The notes below the pieces were generated by a model that did not search any database, was not told the DNA's origin, and worked only from the letters and a program-made list of their open reading frames with translations. A stretch of DNA of 64,000 nucleotides from Mauremys mutica (Eukaryota; Chordata; Testudines; Geoemydidae), in contig NC_059074.1 of the NCBI RefSeq assembly GCF_020497125.1, forward strand, positions 191,823,415-191,887,414, given 5' to 3'. The first letter of the stretch is position 1; the number at the start of each line of letters is the position of its first letter. This document shows, in pieces, positions 44,561 through 56,714 of this stretch. A program made the translations under genes and the position numbers.

Positions 44561-47500
44561 ACTGAGCCAGTGCCCTCCATGGGAGACTTCTACCTGGAAC
44601 CTTCTCACTGAGTCCAGGGAAGGCAATTTCCAGCAGGGTCAGTTGTTGTGGTTTCTTTTTCTTTTATTTCAAGTCTCCTCAACAAGCAGGATCAAAACTT
44701 CCCCAAGTCTGTCCCTCGCTCCCCCATAAGTTCCTCAACCCAAAGTTCCTGGTTCTTACCTCAGAGCCTTTTGATAATAGAACTTCCCCATAGTCTCCTT
44801 TCTGTCCATTTTGTTTGTGGAAGCAGTTCCTCCAGCCTCTGGCAAGTACTACAGCTACTCCTCTTCATTTCCTGCTCTTCCTTTTATCAGTCAGCCGGTT
44901 AAGCTGCAGGTCTTTTCCCAGGTGCAGCAGGTGGGGCTAATCAGCCAGCCAGCCAGCTGCTGGCCTCTGACCTCAGTCGAATGGTGTCTCTCATACCTTC
45001 ACACGTGTATTTGCTAACTTCCCACAAAAATGCAAAACTTATCACATCAATGAACACCTTGTCACAGCCACAGTTTCAAACCCAAGGAGTGGAGTTTCTT
45101 TTTCAATTTATTTCCCTCCCCCAGTGTGGTTTCCGTGGACAGTAGCTCAAGTTCTTTTCCTGTCCTATATCTTGGCAATGGAAGGTTCAGCAGAATCACA
45201 AGAGAATCAAGGCTGCCACCAGTTGCATGAAGCCTGCCTCTTATTTTTCAGCTATTGAACAGCTTCCACTCCTGCTGCAGGGCTACTTGACTGCAAGCAG
45301 GGGGGGACAGCTGCTGAAGGAGCTATGCTGCTATTGCTGTGTCCCAGCAGTGCTTAGCACTCCTCTCATACCATGTCGCATGTCGAGGAAATTGGCTAGG
45401 AAGGTCTTAGTTTAGATAGGTCTTTCGAGGGTCCCCTCCCAACGTGGGGGCTTGGATCCAGCCCTTCATTCACTCCTGGGGTAAGTAACCACTGACCAAT
45501 ACAAACAAAGATCAAACAGCATGCAGCAACCAGGGCGGCAGCAACATTCCTACGACAAGCTTGGTGACAAGGACACTGTGTGTGTTCAGTTCAGTCGGGG
45601 AGCCTTAAAGTACCATAGGGGCTGTCATGTGGTATTGTGTACTGCCTCTTTAAAATTACATATGCACGGCCAGCATCAAGGTGCCTCCCACTAAGAAAAG
45701 GCTTTAGATGCAGGCACGCAGACAAAGGAGTCCTGCTCCTTGTTGAGCTCCGGGGCTGACACACTGTTCCAGCTCTGGCAATCAAGTGTCATTTATTTAA
45801 CTCTCTCTGCTGTGTTCCTAGTGATTCTGCCTGAGTTCCAGTGACTGCAAGAGGGACTGACCCTGGAAGCGACCCCCAGAGCATCAGAGACCATGATGAA
45901 GCTGAGCCCTATCACAGGTAGTCAGTTGTTGCTGGGTTGTCTTGTTTTAGGAGTTCCTCTGCTATTTGCAGGAAAACTGTTTGAAATATGTATCATCACT
46001 TTCACTGTAAAGCATGTTGTTCAGGTGCACCTGGATTGTTTCTGTTTCTTGTATTGGGGTCGGGGGGTTGAATTTGCACAGTTGCCAGGCGGCTGGGTGC
46101 AGCATTGTATGATGCGGTTGGCTGTTTGAAATGATAATCTACTTTCTTTGCTGTTCTAGACAGCGCGTGTCATTTTGCAACTCTTTTAGTCCAAGTGCAA
46201 TTGGAAATGAAAGTTTTGCCTGAGCGTTCCTCTCACAAACCCATCAGCATCAGTGCCCCGCAGCCTGTGGCCAGTTTTGTGGAAAATGCAGCTTAGGAGG
46301 ACAGCTCCGCTGTGCAGATTGTCCTCTGCAGTCAAAGTAGGGCCTGCATGATGACATTTGACATTGTGGGGACTTGGTGCTTTAATGCAACGAAGCAGCA
46401 GCTCCTGCCAATTTCATCCCAGTACTATGTGCCGCTTTGAGCCTCTAACTATAAGTAACTGGAGGGCTGGATCACTTCCAGCAGTGAGTTGAGAGGATTC
46501 TAGGAGACATCTCTGTTAGCATCCTGGTGCAGAAAGCACACATGGGCATGGGAGCTGAGGGGGTTGTTTGTATGTGGTGCACTTCAAAGTGTACAGAATT
46601 ATTGGAAGTTCCTTCGGTATCTTTTGTAGAAATGATAAGAAAAGAGATGGACGGGGTTTCCTTTCCTTTCAACAGTTCTGAACATTTGTTCTCCAAGTCA
46701 GAAAGATGTTCCTTTTCATGTAAATAAAGTCCCTCTTTGTTCAAGGGGGTCCTCAGTCCTAGAGATACATTTGTCCATATATTAGACCTTTCTGATCAGC
46801 AAAACTGAGCAATATCGTCAGCTGGTGTAAATTGGTGAGGTGCTCATGACTTCAGCAGAGCGGCACCAATTTATACTAGCTGAGGATTTGGCACTCTGTA
46901 CTCAATTAAATGTTGCCCAAAAGAAATCTTCTAGCTGCTCCACCCCTCATGTGTCCTAGAGGCTCTTATTTAATTAGCTAATGTATTTAGAAGCTAGTGA
47001 GGCAGTTCCCCCACTTTTCTATCCTGTAATGCTGCCCTTCAGAGACCCCTAGGCAGAGTACAAAGCCTCTGTATCCAAAGGTACATCGAGTGTTTCGCAG
47101 CAAACTAAGGAGTTCTCATATTCACTCAGCTATATGACAGCCTGTGGGCAGAGAGGCTAGTGGAGGTTTAACATGAATTTCACAGTCCTGCCACGTCATT
47201 TCAGTCTGTGCAAATGCAACTGCCTAGTAAATAAAATGCTGCTGCTGAATTAAGATCAAAATCCAACATGTGGTCAGACTTCACCAGATTTGACAGTAAT
47301 CACAAAGAAATCTTTCCATACCAGGGCACTTTCTCTCCGGGCAGATCTGTACAGGCAGCTGCAGATCACCAGAGGGAAGGGGAGCAGTGCTAATGAAGAG
47401 AAGACGCTCTCCCTGCAGCTCAGCAATTTTGTCACCTTTTGTTCTCTATATATGTTTCCTTCTTTTTTGTTCCCATAAAAAGGTGACAAATGTTACTGTT

Positions 47501-47655
47501 GCTCTTCAGCCTCACAGCGATGATGAGGAGGAGAAGGTGACTTGCTCCTTGGGGAAAGCATCAGGCAAGGTCTCCTGCCACTTCCTCTCCCACTCTCCAG
47601 GTGATATTAACAAGCCCAGCACAGTTGCCTGTCTGGAAAGAGCAGACACACCACC
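44561..47655. other. 5' flank of the receptor gene, no coding exon seen
   Basis: No convincing protein-coding exon is visible. A noncoding first exon of the receptor gene could lie here, for example one ending at CACAG|GTAGTC near 45917, but nothing decides it. A fold-back remnant ('cagctggtgtaaattgg' with its inverted partner) lies at 46810..46895. The G+C content rises close to 47500. Confidence 0.4.
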
Positions 47656-48143
47656 ATGGGGCAGGAAGAGCGTAACTCCACCACCCTCGACATCAACTTC
47701 GCTGCCATCTACAACCTCCACAGTGGGGACTTCACCTCTTTCCGAAATTTCTCCTTCCCATTCAATTTCAGCTACAGCGATTATGACTTGCCCCTGGACA
47801 GGGAGGATGATGTGACCAAAACCCGCACCTTCTTTGCGGCCAAGATTGTGATTGGGGTGGCGCTCATCGGCATCATGCTGGTCTGTGGCATCGGCAACTT
47901 TATCTTCATCGCTGCCCTGGCCCGCTACAAGAAGCTGCGCAACCTCACCAACCTACTGATTGCTAACCTGGCCATCTCAGACTTCATCGTGGCCATTGTC
48001 TGCTGTCCCTTTGAGATGGACTACTATGTGGTGCGGCAGCTGTCCTGGGAACACGGCCATGTGCTCTGTGCCTCCGTCAATTACCTACGCACCGTCTCTC
48101 TGTACGTCTCTACCAATGCTCTCCTGGCTATAGCTGTAGACAG
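47656..48143 (+). CDS. PROKR1: Prokineticin receptor, coding exon 1 (N-terminus to TM3)
   Basis: A class A G-protein-coupled receptor at the plasma membrane that binds prokineticins (in known vertebrates mainly Gq coupling and calcium release). Exon 1 encodes residues 1-162 plus two bases. The start ATG has a strong Kozak context (caccATGG). The extracellular N-terminus carries N-glycosylation sites (NST at 7, NFS at 31 and 37). TM1 is about 61-86 (GIGNF), TM2 about 98-120 (LANLAISDF with LLIAN before it), and TM3 about 136-160, with the disulfide Cys138. The exon ends in the DRY motif (VD|R) at a GTAAGC donor. The N-terminal [11 protein letters not shown] and C-tail favour PROKR1, but TM4 also resembles PROKR2, so the paralogue is not certain. 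Confidence 0.85.
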
Positions 48144-51100
48144 GTAAGCGAGGGAAATGGATGGTTTGATTTATACGGGGAGAGGAAACCAGGGATCCCT
48201 GTCCCTCTCAACGGCCAAGGTTTTCAAGTGTTGGTGCCACCTACATAAGTGGCTTAATGTTTAGAGGTGCTGAGCACCTATGGGCCCTATTGATATCCAG
48301 CAGATTTGTAAAAATCAGGCCACTTAAAAGCTTGGTCCTGGGAGGTGCCAAGCACAGTTCAGGAATTCTTTGATGAAATGTTGGGTTGTGGGATTTTTTT
48401 GTCAGTTTTGAGGAAAACTTCCTCGGGTCCAGGATGGAATGTTGGAGAAGAGAACCATCCCAGAATAGCCAAAAGCCTACTCGTTAGGTCACTTATGTGA
48501 GAGACCCAAGTTCAAGTTCCTGCTCTACCTGATTTAAAGCAGGGACTTAAACCTGGATCTTCCATATCCAAGGTGAGAGCCCTAGCCACTAAACTATACA
48601 GTCACTTTCTCTCAGTCTCCTCTGTGGAAGCTATTCCACTTTTCATATATAATTACATATTCATTGGGCCAGAGAGAGTCTTACTCTGTAGTCCACTGCT
48701 TAGGGTACTCACCTGGTGATCACTGGGCGATTGGTTATTTTGGGGTCTTGGTCTCTCTTGTAAAGTATTTCAAAACGTCTGGTTTTCATTCTGATGTGGA
48801 AAGAAAATGAATGGCAGCACTTCAAAAAATGTTATGAACCAGAATTCTTGTTTTCCAGCCAGCCCTATTGAGATCCCACCTCTGCCACTCAATCAAGCAC
48901 TTGGCAGCACTAAGCTGGACATTTAAATATAGAATTAGGTGCTAAGCTTTAGGCATCCAAAAATCTTCTCTCTGGGTCTAAATCATCAATAACTCACTAT
49001 CCTCTCCTATTTATTGGCACTGTCACATACCAAATATTTTCCCAGGCAAAGGACTATATCAAGGTCCTATAGGAACCCATATGGACATCAAACCAGAGAC
49101 ACTTGCATTTTTCATGCCGTTATGAAAATGACACCTAGTTTAAGCCCCAGTTCCATTAAAGGAGCCTCTGCAAACTGGGTTCTGAGACCATGGGTGCCTC
49201 ACAATGCCCAGATCCCACACAATTTGCTTCACTTTGCATCCCTGAGACCTTTGTATGGCGTTTCTCTCCCTGTAGGAATTTTTAAAATATAATCAATGAC
49301 CTCACATCCAGGAGCACCCCCAGCTTTTTTGGCACCCTAGGCGGTAGAAGGTCCCGCCCCCGAAATGGCGCCCCCGACAGAGGTGGCGGACAGTCCCGTC
49401 CCTGAAATACCAACAACGACCAGGGTGGCCGCCGCCCCCAAATGTTAGCGCCCAGTCACCTACTGAGTTGCGCCAGCCCTGCTCACATCAAGTGGTTACT
49501 GCTCTTTCCTCCCACTTTTTGTTTTATTGGTCCTGTGCACCACTGACTCAGATACCTGGACCCAGTTTGACACCAAAGTTAAGGCTGTTACAATTGACCC
49601 ATGGAAGGCAAATCACAAAAGACTGTTTCCAGGCAGAAAGATCACACAACACAAGTCATTCCCTATAGCACAGTGCCACATGACTACCTTTGAAGACTTA
49701 GGACAGCTCAGTGTATTAGTATTATTGTTCTTTTCCCTTAATATTTGCAATTTATCCTATTTCCTTTCTATGCCATTTTAAGTTATAATCTCACTTATGC
49801 AGTTTGGGGGGCCTGATTCTCCTCTCATGCCAGTTTAACACTGATTTAACTCCACTGACTGTAGTGTAGTTACTATTGATCCAGCCTCCACTGAAATCAA
49901 TGAGAGTCTTTCCACTAGCTCCAGTGGCAACTGGATCAAGCCTTTTCACTGGCTTAAGCAGGAGACGAACCAGCCCCTATGAGCCAGCTCTTCAGCTGGT
50001 GTAAATTGGCATAGCTCCAGTGTAGTCTGTGTGCACCAGTTCAGGAGCTGGTTTTATGTCTTTGTTTTGAGCATATTACTGTTTTCTATTTGATTTAATT
50101 GTTCTTAGATCATAACGAATGGTTTGGACAGCCCTATTCAGTCACCTCCTCTGTCCCACCACCTCACACAAAGTTGTTCCCAAACAGACAGTAGGAGGTA
50201 CTTGTCATCAAGTCCTTGTGCCTGCCAAAAGATTTTCCAGCATCTCTCCCAGTCCATCTACTAAAATGATCCTGGAAAAGAATTTTTAAAAAGTTATTGC
50301 AAAACTAAGCCACAACATTAATATAAATCCATATTCAATTTTAAAGCCTAAATGTTCTCTATTTTTGTAAGAGGGTTACATTTTTTTTTAAAAATGATAA
50401 AAGCTCCTTTTGCCCAATAGCAATCAACTAAACCCCCTGTGGTTATTTCTGTGAGTGGGCAGATGTCGGTCTATAATTCATTCATATCTCTTTTGTTCAA
50501 AATTGTTAACTGAAGAAGAAGAAATTGCTAATATTGAGATACAGAATGTGCACATTCTGTTTATCTGAGAGCTTGGATAATCATGTGATAAGCAAGCTTA
50601 AGATGCACTATTTAAAAAGATATTTCAGGAAAAGGTTTTTTCAGTAAGATACTCTAAAGTACAAACATACATATACTTAGCGTTCACTATTTTTGGAACA
50701 AAGTTCTGGAGATTTGGCAATGCAGTATGTTGACCTCTCCATTTTTTTCTGGCCAACATTTTGAGCCCATCTTGCATCCCTGGGACACCCTAGATGGGAA
50801 TAATAATGCTAGATACATAATAATGCACATACATTCTTGTAACCACACAATCTCCAGCTTCCATAATGGCAGCCATGATTACGTAGTGCAATTTGGAGCA
50901 GCCTGAAGGGTGCTCTACCATGTGCAAGGAGATGGTATTAAGGCAGAGAAGCCCCAGGATCAAGGGGACAGGAAGGTGGCTTAAGTCACCTTTGTACCTA
51001 TGCCTCCTTAGTTCTGCCAAATACTTCTCAGCCAGCACTGAGAAGCTGGGCTGGTGTATTCTTCTGTTTTACTGGCATTTATTGAAAATGGGGAACTTTT

Positions 51101-52603
51101 CACTTAGTGGAAAGAGAAGCAGCACTCAGTTAATAATAAAATACAGTTGTCCATTCCATTGCACTCCTATGGGGGAGAGCACTTTTGCCATTCCATGGGA
51201 CCTTGTCTGTACCAAGAAGATCTTTGAGGTATGCATTTGAACCCTGATGGGGCACCCAAGTAACTTGACTGACACTTCATTTATTTATGAATGAGCGATC
51301 CAATGATATATATTATACAGGCATAAAATCCTTCTAATGAATGATAAATTGCACTATTTTAAACAGTTGTTACACCTTGATGTGGAATAGAAAACTACAG
51401 ATAGCTTGGGAGGGGAGACACATTTTGTGAGTACATTTGATCAAAATATTCCTTATGTGGTAAAGAAGGTTCAAATCTTCTTGTGCCAAATTGTGCCCTC
51501 AATTAAGCAGAGCTCCCCATCAAGATCTGAGTGAAAACAAATGGTATAATATGGCCCCTTGTGCTTTTTTAACTTAATTGAATCAATAACAATTGATTCA
51601 TCTGGCATATAAAATACTAAGGTTTCTCCTTACCTTTTGTTAACTTCTGCGTGGTAAATGGCAGCAGCAAATTGATTGTAATAATGAGTGCAAGCAGCTG
51701 CCGTCATGCTAAGTAATTTGGCAGCTAAATGGGCATAGAAAATTTAAGATCCTATTACCAATAGTCTCTTGCTACACACTAAACAAAAATCCACATTAGA
51801 GTAAACTGCCAGGCTTTATATATAAAGCCCTTTATCAATTACATGAAAACATCCTGAGATGTAAATATTTAAAAGCATCAGTAGGTCTGATTTCAATTCA
51901 AACCTTTATTACCCTATAAAATATTTGTGTTTCCATTATTTTAAATGTCTTTACACAGAGTTTCAATGGTAGTAACCGAACCTTCCCTAATCCTACATAT
52001 TCAAGTACTTCTCAGCCAAGGAATGTATTTTCCTCCTTTGTCCTCTAAAGATGTATTACTGAGTGCTTTCAATTCTCACACAGATGCATGTGCAGCTAGT
52101 CCATCTAAGAACTACACAAATCAATCACTGTGTACTGTATCTGTGTTACCTAATAACCCTTAGAAATGTGTACAGTTTCTTTTCATCCTCTCTCTCATAA
52201 CTTGGGATCAGGGTTAAAGAAAGAATGTTTCCATATTGAGAGGAAATGAAGCCATGATTTTTAAAAAACAGGAGCCTAAAACTTTGGCTCCTAAATCCAT
52301 AGGCACCTAGACAGCCACATCTTCAAAGTGCTGAGCAATAACAAGAGGGCCACTCAGGAAGTCCAGCCACTCAGTCAGATGCTTATTTATGGATTTAGGA
52401 GCCCAATTTTAGGCTGCTTCGTTTTTGACTTCTCTTCACCTCTTGCTCCCTCAAGAAAGCAAATGTCTGTCAAGTTCTCCCTGTTTAAAACGATGACAAT
52501 TTCTGTCCCCGCCTCAGTAAATCACCCTGCTTGGATTCAGAAATGTGCTTTAGTTAATAAGCTTTCCTGACTTTGTTCTGAGTGTGTTATTTATCTTTTG
52601 TAG
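48144..52603 (+). other. PROKR1: Intron of the prokineticin receptor gene
   Basis: A 4460-bp intron with canonical GT (gtaagcg) and AG (ttatcttttgtag) ends and phase 2. It splits the DRY arginine codon, the position conserved in vertebrate prokineticin receptors. It contains a GC-rich repeat fragment near 49310..49480, a fold-back remnant at 49980..50055 and other short repeat pieces. No other gene is seen in it. Confidence 0.9.
49310..49480. repeat. GC-rich interspersed repeat fragment
   Basis: A short, G+C-rich stretch ('ggcgcccccgacagaggtggcgg') in an AT-rich intron, with several 'cgcccc' motifs. It looks like a decayed MITE or other repeat. Ends are not defined. Confidence 0.4.
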
Positions 52604-53300
52604 GTATCTGGCCATTGTCCACCCACTCAAACCACGTATGAATTATCAAACAGCTACTTTCCTAATTGCCTTGGTCTGGATAGTCTCCATACTCATTGCG
52701 ATACCATCTGCATATTTCGCTACTGAAACTGTAATATTCATAGTAAAAAATCAGGAGAAAATTTTTTGTGGCCAGATTTGGCCAGTTGACCAGCAAATGT
52801 ATTATAAATCCTACTTCCTCTTCATCTTTGGCATTGAATTTGTTGGACCCGTAATCACAATGACCCTGTGTTATGCCAGGATCTCCAGAGAGCTTTGGTT
52901 TAAAACTGTCCCAGGGTTCCAGACAGAGCAGATCAGAAAGAGGCTCCGGTGCAGAAGAAAAACAGTCATGGTACTTATGTGTATCCTAACTGCCTATGTC
53001 CTCTGCTGGGCCCCATTCTATGGCTTCACTATCGTCCGTGACTTTTTCCCTACTGTCTTTGTGAAAGAGAAGCATTACCTTACAGCCTTTTACATAGTTG
53101 AGTGCATTGCCATGAGCAACAGCATGATCAACACCATGTGCTTTGTAACTGTAAAGAATAACACTATGAAGTATTTGAAGAAGATCATGTTGCTTAGGTG
53201 GAGATCTACATATAACAGCAGCAAATCTAGTGTAGATTTAGACATTAAAACTAGTGCAATGCCTGTCACAGAAGAGGTAGACTGCATAAAATTAAAGTAA
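52604..53300 (+). CDS. PROKR1: Prokineticin receptor, coding exon 2 (ICL2 to C-terminus)
   Basis: Completes a 394-residue receptor, close to the family's usual 384-393. It follows the acceptor at 52601..52603 and finishes the DRY codon (R163, then [11 protein letters not shown]). TM4 is about 181-203, ECL2 carries Cys218 (KIFCGQIW) that pairs with Cys138, and TM5 is about 230-254. A basic third loop ([11 protein letters not shown]) precedes TM6 with CWAPF. TM7 contains NSMIN in place of NPxxY, as in the family. The C-tail ends EEVDCIKLK. No frameshift or stop is present, so the gene looks functional. PROKR1 is favoured by the C-tail ([15 protein letters not shown]) and the TM7 [15 protein letters not shown]2 is the alternative. 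Confidence 0.87.
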
Positions 53301-53391
53301 TCTCTTGTGGTTCTATTGTCATGACATGTATATTCCGTGGGGAGGAGGGGGTGTTGCCTCAGAAAATTATCTTTTTCTGTGATGATATGAA

Positions 53392-53585
53392 CTAATGGAG
53401 AGAATACTGGACTATGAGTCAGTAGACCATGACTCTATTCCTGACTATACCAGTGACCTGCTGTCCCAACGCTCTTTGCCTCAGTTTCCCCGTCTGTAAA
53501 ACTGGAACACTGACACTTCTCTTTTGTAAATCCCTTTGAGATTTAGGAATGGAAAGTTCTATATAAGAGCAAGGTTGTATTGTCT
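53392..53585 (+). repeat. MIR SINE in the 3' UTR
   Basis: The order 'agaatactggactatgagtcag', 'gacctgctgtccc', 'ttgcctcagtttccccgtctgtaaaa', 'ctttgagattta' and 'tatataagagcaaggttgta' follows a MIR-type SINE. Lies about 90 bases past the receptor stop codon, same strand. Confidence 0.65.
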
Positions 53586-53888
53586 GGGTCTGAAATTCCC
53601 CCATCTCTCCTAGCAACGATGCTGAGAATTCCCACCATTTCCCTTTAACTCTGGGTGTGACCTTTGCCCTCTTCCAGCCCATGACCCTTGCCTTTAAGGC
53701 ACTCATCCTTCCCCCCTGCCCCCCACTTCCTCTCCACCTCGCTAAGGTGGGAAGCAAGCCTTTGCTGCTTTATGGTACTCTTTACCCTCTCAAAATGTCC
53801 AGACTCCTTCAAGTGCCCAAGCGCCTAACAACCTACTGACATTTCAGCCCCACACAGCCTTCTGATCCACAGCATAGCCCCTTGCCAC

Positions 53889-54210
53889 CAGGGGCGCCTC
53901 CAGGCCCCAGCACACCAAGCGCGTGCTTGGGGTGGCATGCCGCGGGGGGCGCTCTGCCGGTCGCCGGGAGGGCGGCAGGCGGCTCCAGTGGACCTCCCGC
54001 AGACGTGCCTGCGGAGGGTCCGCTGGTCCCGCGTCTTCAGTGGAGCATCCGCATTGCCTGCGGGAGGTCCACCGGAGCCACGGGACCAGTGGACCCTCCG
54101 CAGGCACGTCTGCAGGAGGTCCACCGAAGCCACGGGATCAGCGACCGGCAGAGCTCCCCCCACGGCGTGCCGCCCTGCTTGGGGTGGCGAAATCACTAGA
54201 GCCGCCCCTG
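53889..54210. mobile_element. GC-rich hAT-type MITE (fold-back)
   Basis: It begins CAGGGGCGCCTCC and ends GAGCCGCCCCTG, inverted CAG...CTG termini. The flanks CTTGCCAC (53881..53888) and CTTGCCTC (54211..54218) agree at 7 of 8 positions, an 8-bp hAT-type duplication. The interior folds back in part. The overlapping frames on both strands are artefacts of this G+C-rich repeat. Confidence 0.75.
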
Positions 54211-55055
54211 CTTGCCTCCGGGCCCGTTTTCTACCATTTCCTCCTCTAGCAAAGACCTTTACGTCCTTTACTGAGGCATCCTGTATAGAACACTTTGATC
54301 TCATCCCCCTTTGTACATTTATGCAGAATGTTACTTTGCTCTTGGGTACTTGAAAATGGAATGGCTCCATTTTCCCGCTGGCACAGAGGAGTTCCTCCTC
54401 GCCTACTTAGGGCCAGATTCTGTCACTCTCACTGATGCTATGACCATCATACTCCAAGAGCAGGCCCATTCATTTCAATGGGACTGCTTTCTGAGTAAGG
54501 AGCTATTTAGTGGTTAAAATTCACCCTTGTGCACATTGCCTAAGTTCCACATACGCCCTTCAAATAGGGTTCAAGTGGGACATATATAGTGGCTAGGGCT
54601 TGTGCTGGCGCCCTGCAAAAGGGTGAAGTTCACCCACTGTGAGTAAGAGAGAGAGAATCTGGCCCTCAATGAACCTGTCACTGATTTGCTGTTTGACTGT
54701 CACTTGATGTCCGTGGAAATGTAGCAAAATCATGCACCATGCAACACGTCCAGATGAATTCTGTGTAATCGCCTTTAATTCCATCTTTATCATTCCGTTT
54801 TTGTATAGCACAAGGATCAGTGTTTCGTTTAATTAGTAACTGTGATTATACAGATACTGTCAGTGAAGTACATTCATTTAAGTCCCAGTCACTACACTTC
54901 ATGAATTTTCATGTATTGAAATCAAGGCTTTTCTACTGAGCTGCAGAACGCTTGTCCTTTCTGTGTGTGTGATACTGCCTGCCTCTGAAGGAAACCGCGT
55001 TTGTAAATAATTCGTCTATTTGTGAATTTAAAGTGAGCAGAAATGTCTGTTACTT

Positions 55056-55069
55056 AATAAAACAATAAA
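55056..55069 (+). terminator. Tandem poly(A) signals
   Basis: AATAAA at 55056..55061 and again at 55064..55069, 'tacttaataaaacaataaatg'. They are good candidates for the end of the receptor mRNA, about 1.76 kb past the stop. Confidence 0.5.
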
Positions 55070-55194
55070 TGTGGGAATCTGAGCCGCATTCAAGATTATT
55101 TTTAAGAAAACTGCTTTTCACACTCAAATTTTTTTACATCAAAGACTGGACTAAAATGTCAATAATACCATTTTGGTAGCAAAGATCAGTGGTG

Positions 55195-56140
55195 ATGTGA
55201 TGGGGTGGAGAAGGCCCAGAGGCCCCTGCTGGAGGTCTCAGGGTCCTGCCACAACGAACCCAGGAAAGGAGCAGTGGAGCTAAATTCTCCAAGCTGCCTA
55301 GATCAGACTGCACAGGAAGTAGCCAATCTGGGGAAGGCTTCAAGGAGCTAGCCAATCAGAGGGTTGCAGGATAGTATAAAAGGAGCTGCAGTGCAGATCA
55401 GTCAGTTATTTGTTGGAGTCAAAGGAGCGCAGATGGTGCACCACAGACAGCTCAGTGCTGGGAGGGTCTGGGGGAGCAAGAAAGATCTTCTGGCTGGCTG
55501 CTGGGCCTGAACACAGAAGAGCCCTGAGGGTTGATGCATTGGTGAAGGCAGGGGCCATAGGGAAGTGGCCCAAGGAACTGAAAGCAGTTTAGTGAGAGCA
55601 GTGGTTCTCAACCTATTTACCATTGTGGGCTGCATATGTGGGCCACATCCACACTATATATACTACCTGTATGGCCCTGTTGATATCACAGCTGTGTGCT
55701 GATTGGGCCATGTGTTGAGAACCACAGAGTTAAAGGGATATGAAGGTGCTATTCTTAGGGTCCTTGGGCTGGGATCCAGAGTAATGGGTGGACCTGGGTC
55801 TCCCCCCAATTGGACAATGATAAATCCCCAGAAGGGGATCTGAACTGTTAAGAGGACCAGCTGGAGATCTGGGGACAGAACAGACCAGAGTGGGCAAAAA
55901 GTCTCCAGGAGGAAGCCCTGGGAGCATGGCCTCCTACCAGGGTCAGGAGCGCTTACAGACTTGTTGGACTAATATCCCAGAAGGGGTCTGTTTGAATTGT
56001 GTTCTGTACAGACTGAGAGTGACTCGACTGGAGGGCTGAGTCACAGGAAACTACCAGAGAAACTGCCAGAAGAGGTTACCATAAGCAGAGAAGTGAAGAC
56101 ACACCCGACCAGAAGCAGAAACTTGCAAGAGGTGAGTGCC
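55195..56140 (+). promoter_or_regulatory. Promoter-like or LTR-like module
   Basis: Two CCAAT boxes (55323..55327 and 55352..55356) and a TATAAA (55375..55380) are spaced as in a class II promoter or an LTR U3/R region. About 750 bases on, GAG|GTGAGT near 56132 is a good splice donor. Between them is a purine-rich, G+C-richer stretch with no coding frame. It could be an LTR or an unannotated promoter with a noncoding first exon. A hAT MITE interrupts it at 55599. Confidence 0.4.
55599..55727. mobile_element. Short hAT-type MITE
   Basis: The 129-bp insert begins CAGTGGTTCTCAACC and ends TGTTGAGAACCACAG, inverted termini. Flanks AGTGAGAG and AGTTAAAG agree at 6 of 8. No coding capacity. Confidence 0.65.
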
Positions 56141-56184
56141 AGGCCATTACAAGTGTGAACAATTATGTCTAATGGAAGTAATAT

Positions 56185-56485
56185 GGAATACAGAGTTTAA
56201 GGCCAGAAGGGTTTAAGGCCATCTAATCTAACTTCCTGCATCACAGGCCACCAACACCCCCTAGCACCAACATACTAAACCCAACAACCAAAATTAGACC
56301 AAAGTATTACAGGGTGCAGGACACTAAACTATTGTGTGCCACATAGAGAATAGGAGGGGCCAAGAGCCTTGAGGCCCCTGCAATGGCAAGGAATTGATAA
56401 AGTGAGACATACCCATATAATCCCAGCAAGTGACAAACATGTCATGCTGCAGAGGAAGGCAAAAAATACCCAAGGTATTCAAATT
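56185..56485 (-). repeat. LINE (CR1-like) 3' remnant
   Basis: 'ggccagaagggtttaaggccatctaatct' with 'cacaggccaccaacaccccctagcacc' and 'catgctgcagaggaaggca' form a dispersed repeat, probably the 3' part of a CR1-type LINE, similar to 13764..14010 and to the copy at 56715. Orientation is inferred. Confidence 0.4.
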
Positions 56486-56714
56486 CTCCTATAATTATCT
56501 GCACTTATTAAAGGCTGAGTGCTATAGAGGGCCTTACAGCCATGTTCACATGGTTTTAGTATGAAAACTTATTAAACTCACTTTTTAAGGTACAGTTTAT
56601 GACTTAGAAATGTATTAAATCTATTTATTTCACAGACCTGCATAGAAATCTGAAGGGATGGGGATTGTTTATTAGCTAACTAAAAACCTGAGAGTTTCCA
56701 TATTATGTTTATAG

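Larger units (their letters stand above)
53301..55075 (+). other. PROKR1: Presumed 3' UTR of the receptor gene
   Basis: The region from the stop codon to the tandem AATAAA signals is free of other genes. It contains a MIR and a hAT MITE. The extent of the real 3' UTR is inferred from the signals only; an earlier end is possible. Confidence 0.45.

Noticed and set aside
45893..46129. Signal-peptide-like frame MMKLSPITGSQLLLGCL upstream of the receptor
   Set aside because: A hydrophobic N-terminus alone is weak evidence. The frame runs through a possible splice donor (CACAG|GTAGTC) and matches no family I know. It may instead be part of a noncoding exon.
53825..54370. 181-residue frame (-) and overlapping plus-strand frames
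   Set aside because: They fall across the GC-rich fold-back MITE at 53889..54210; the composition and palindrome explain them.
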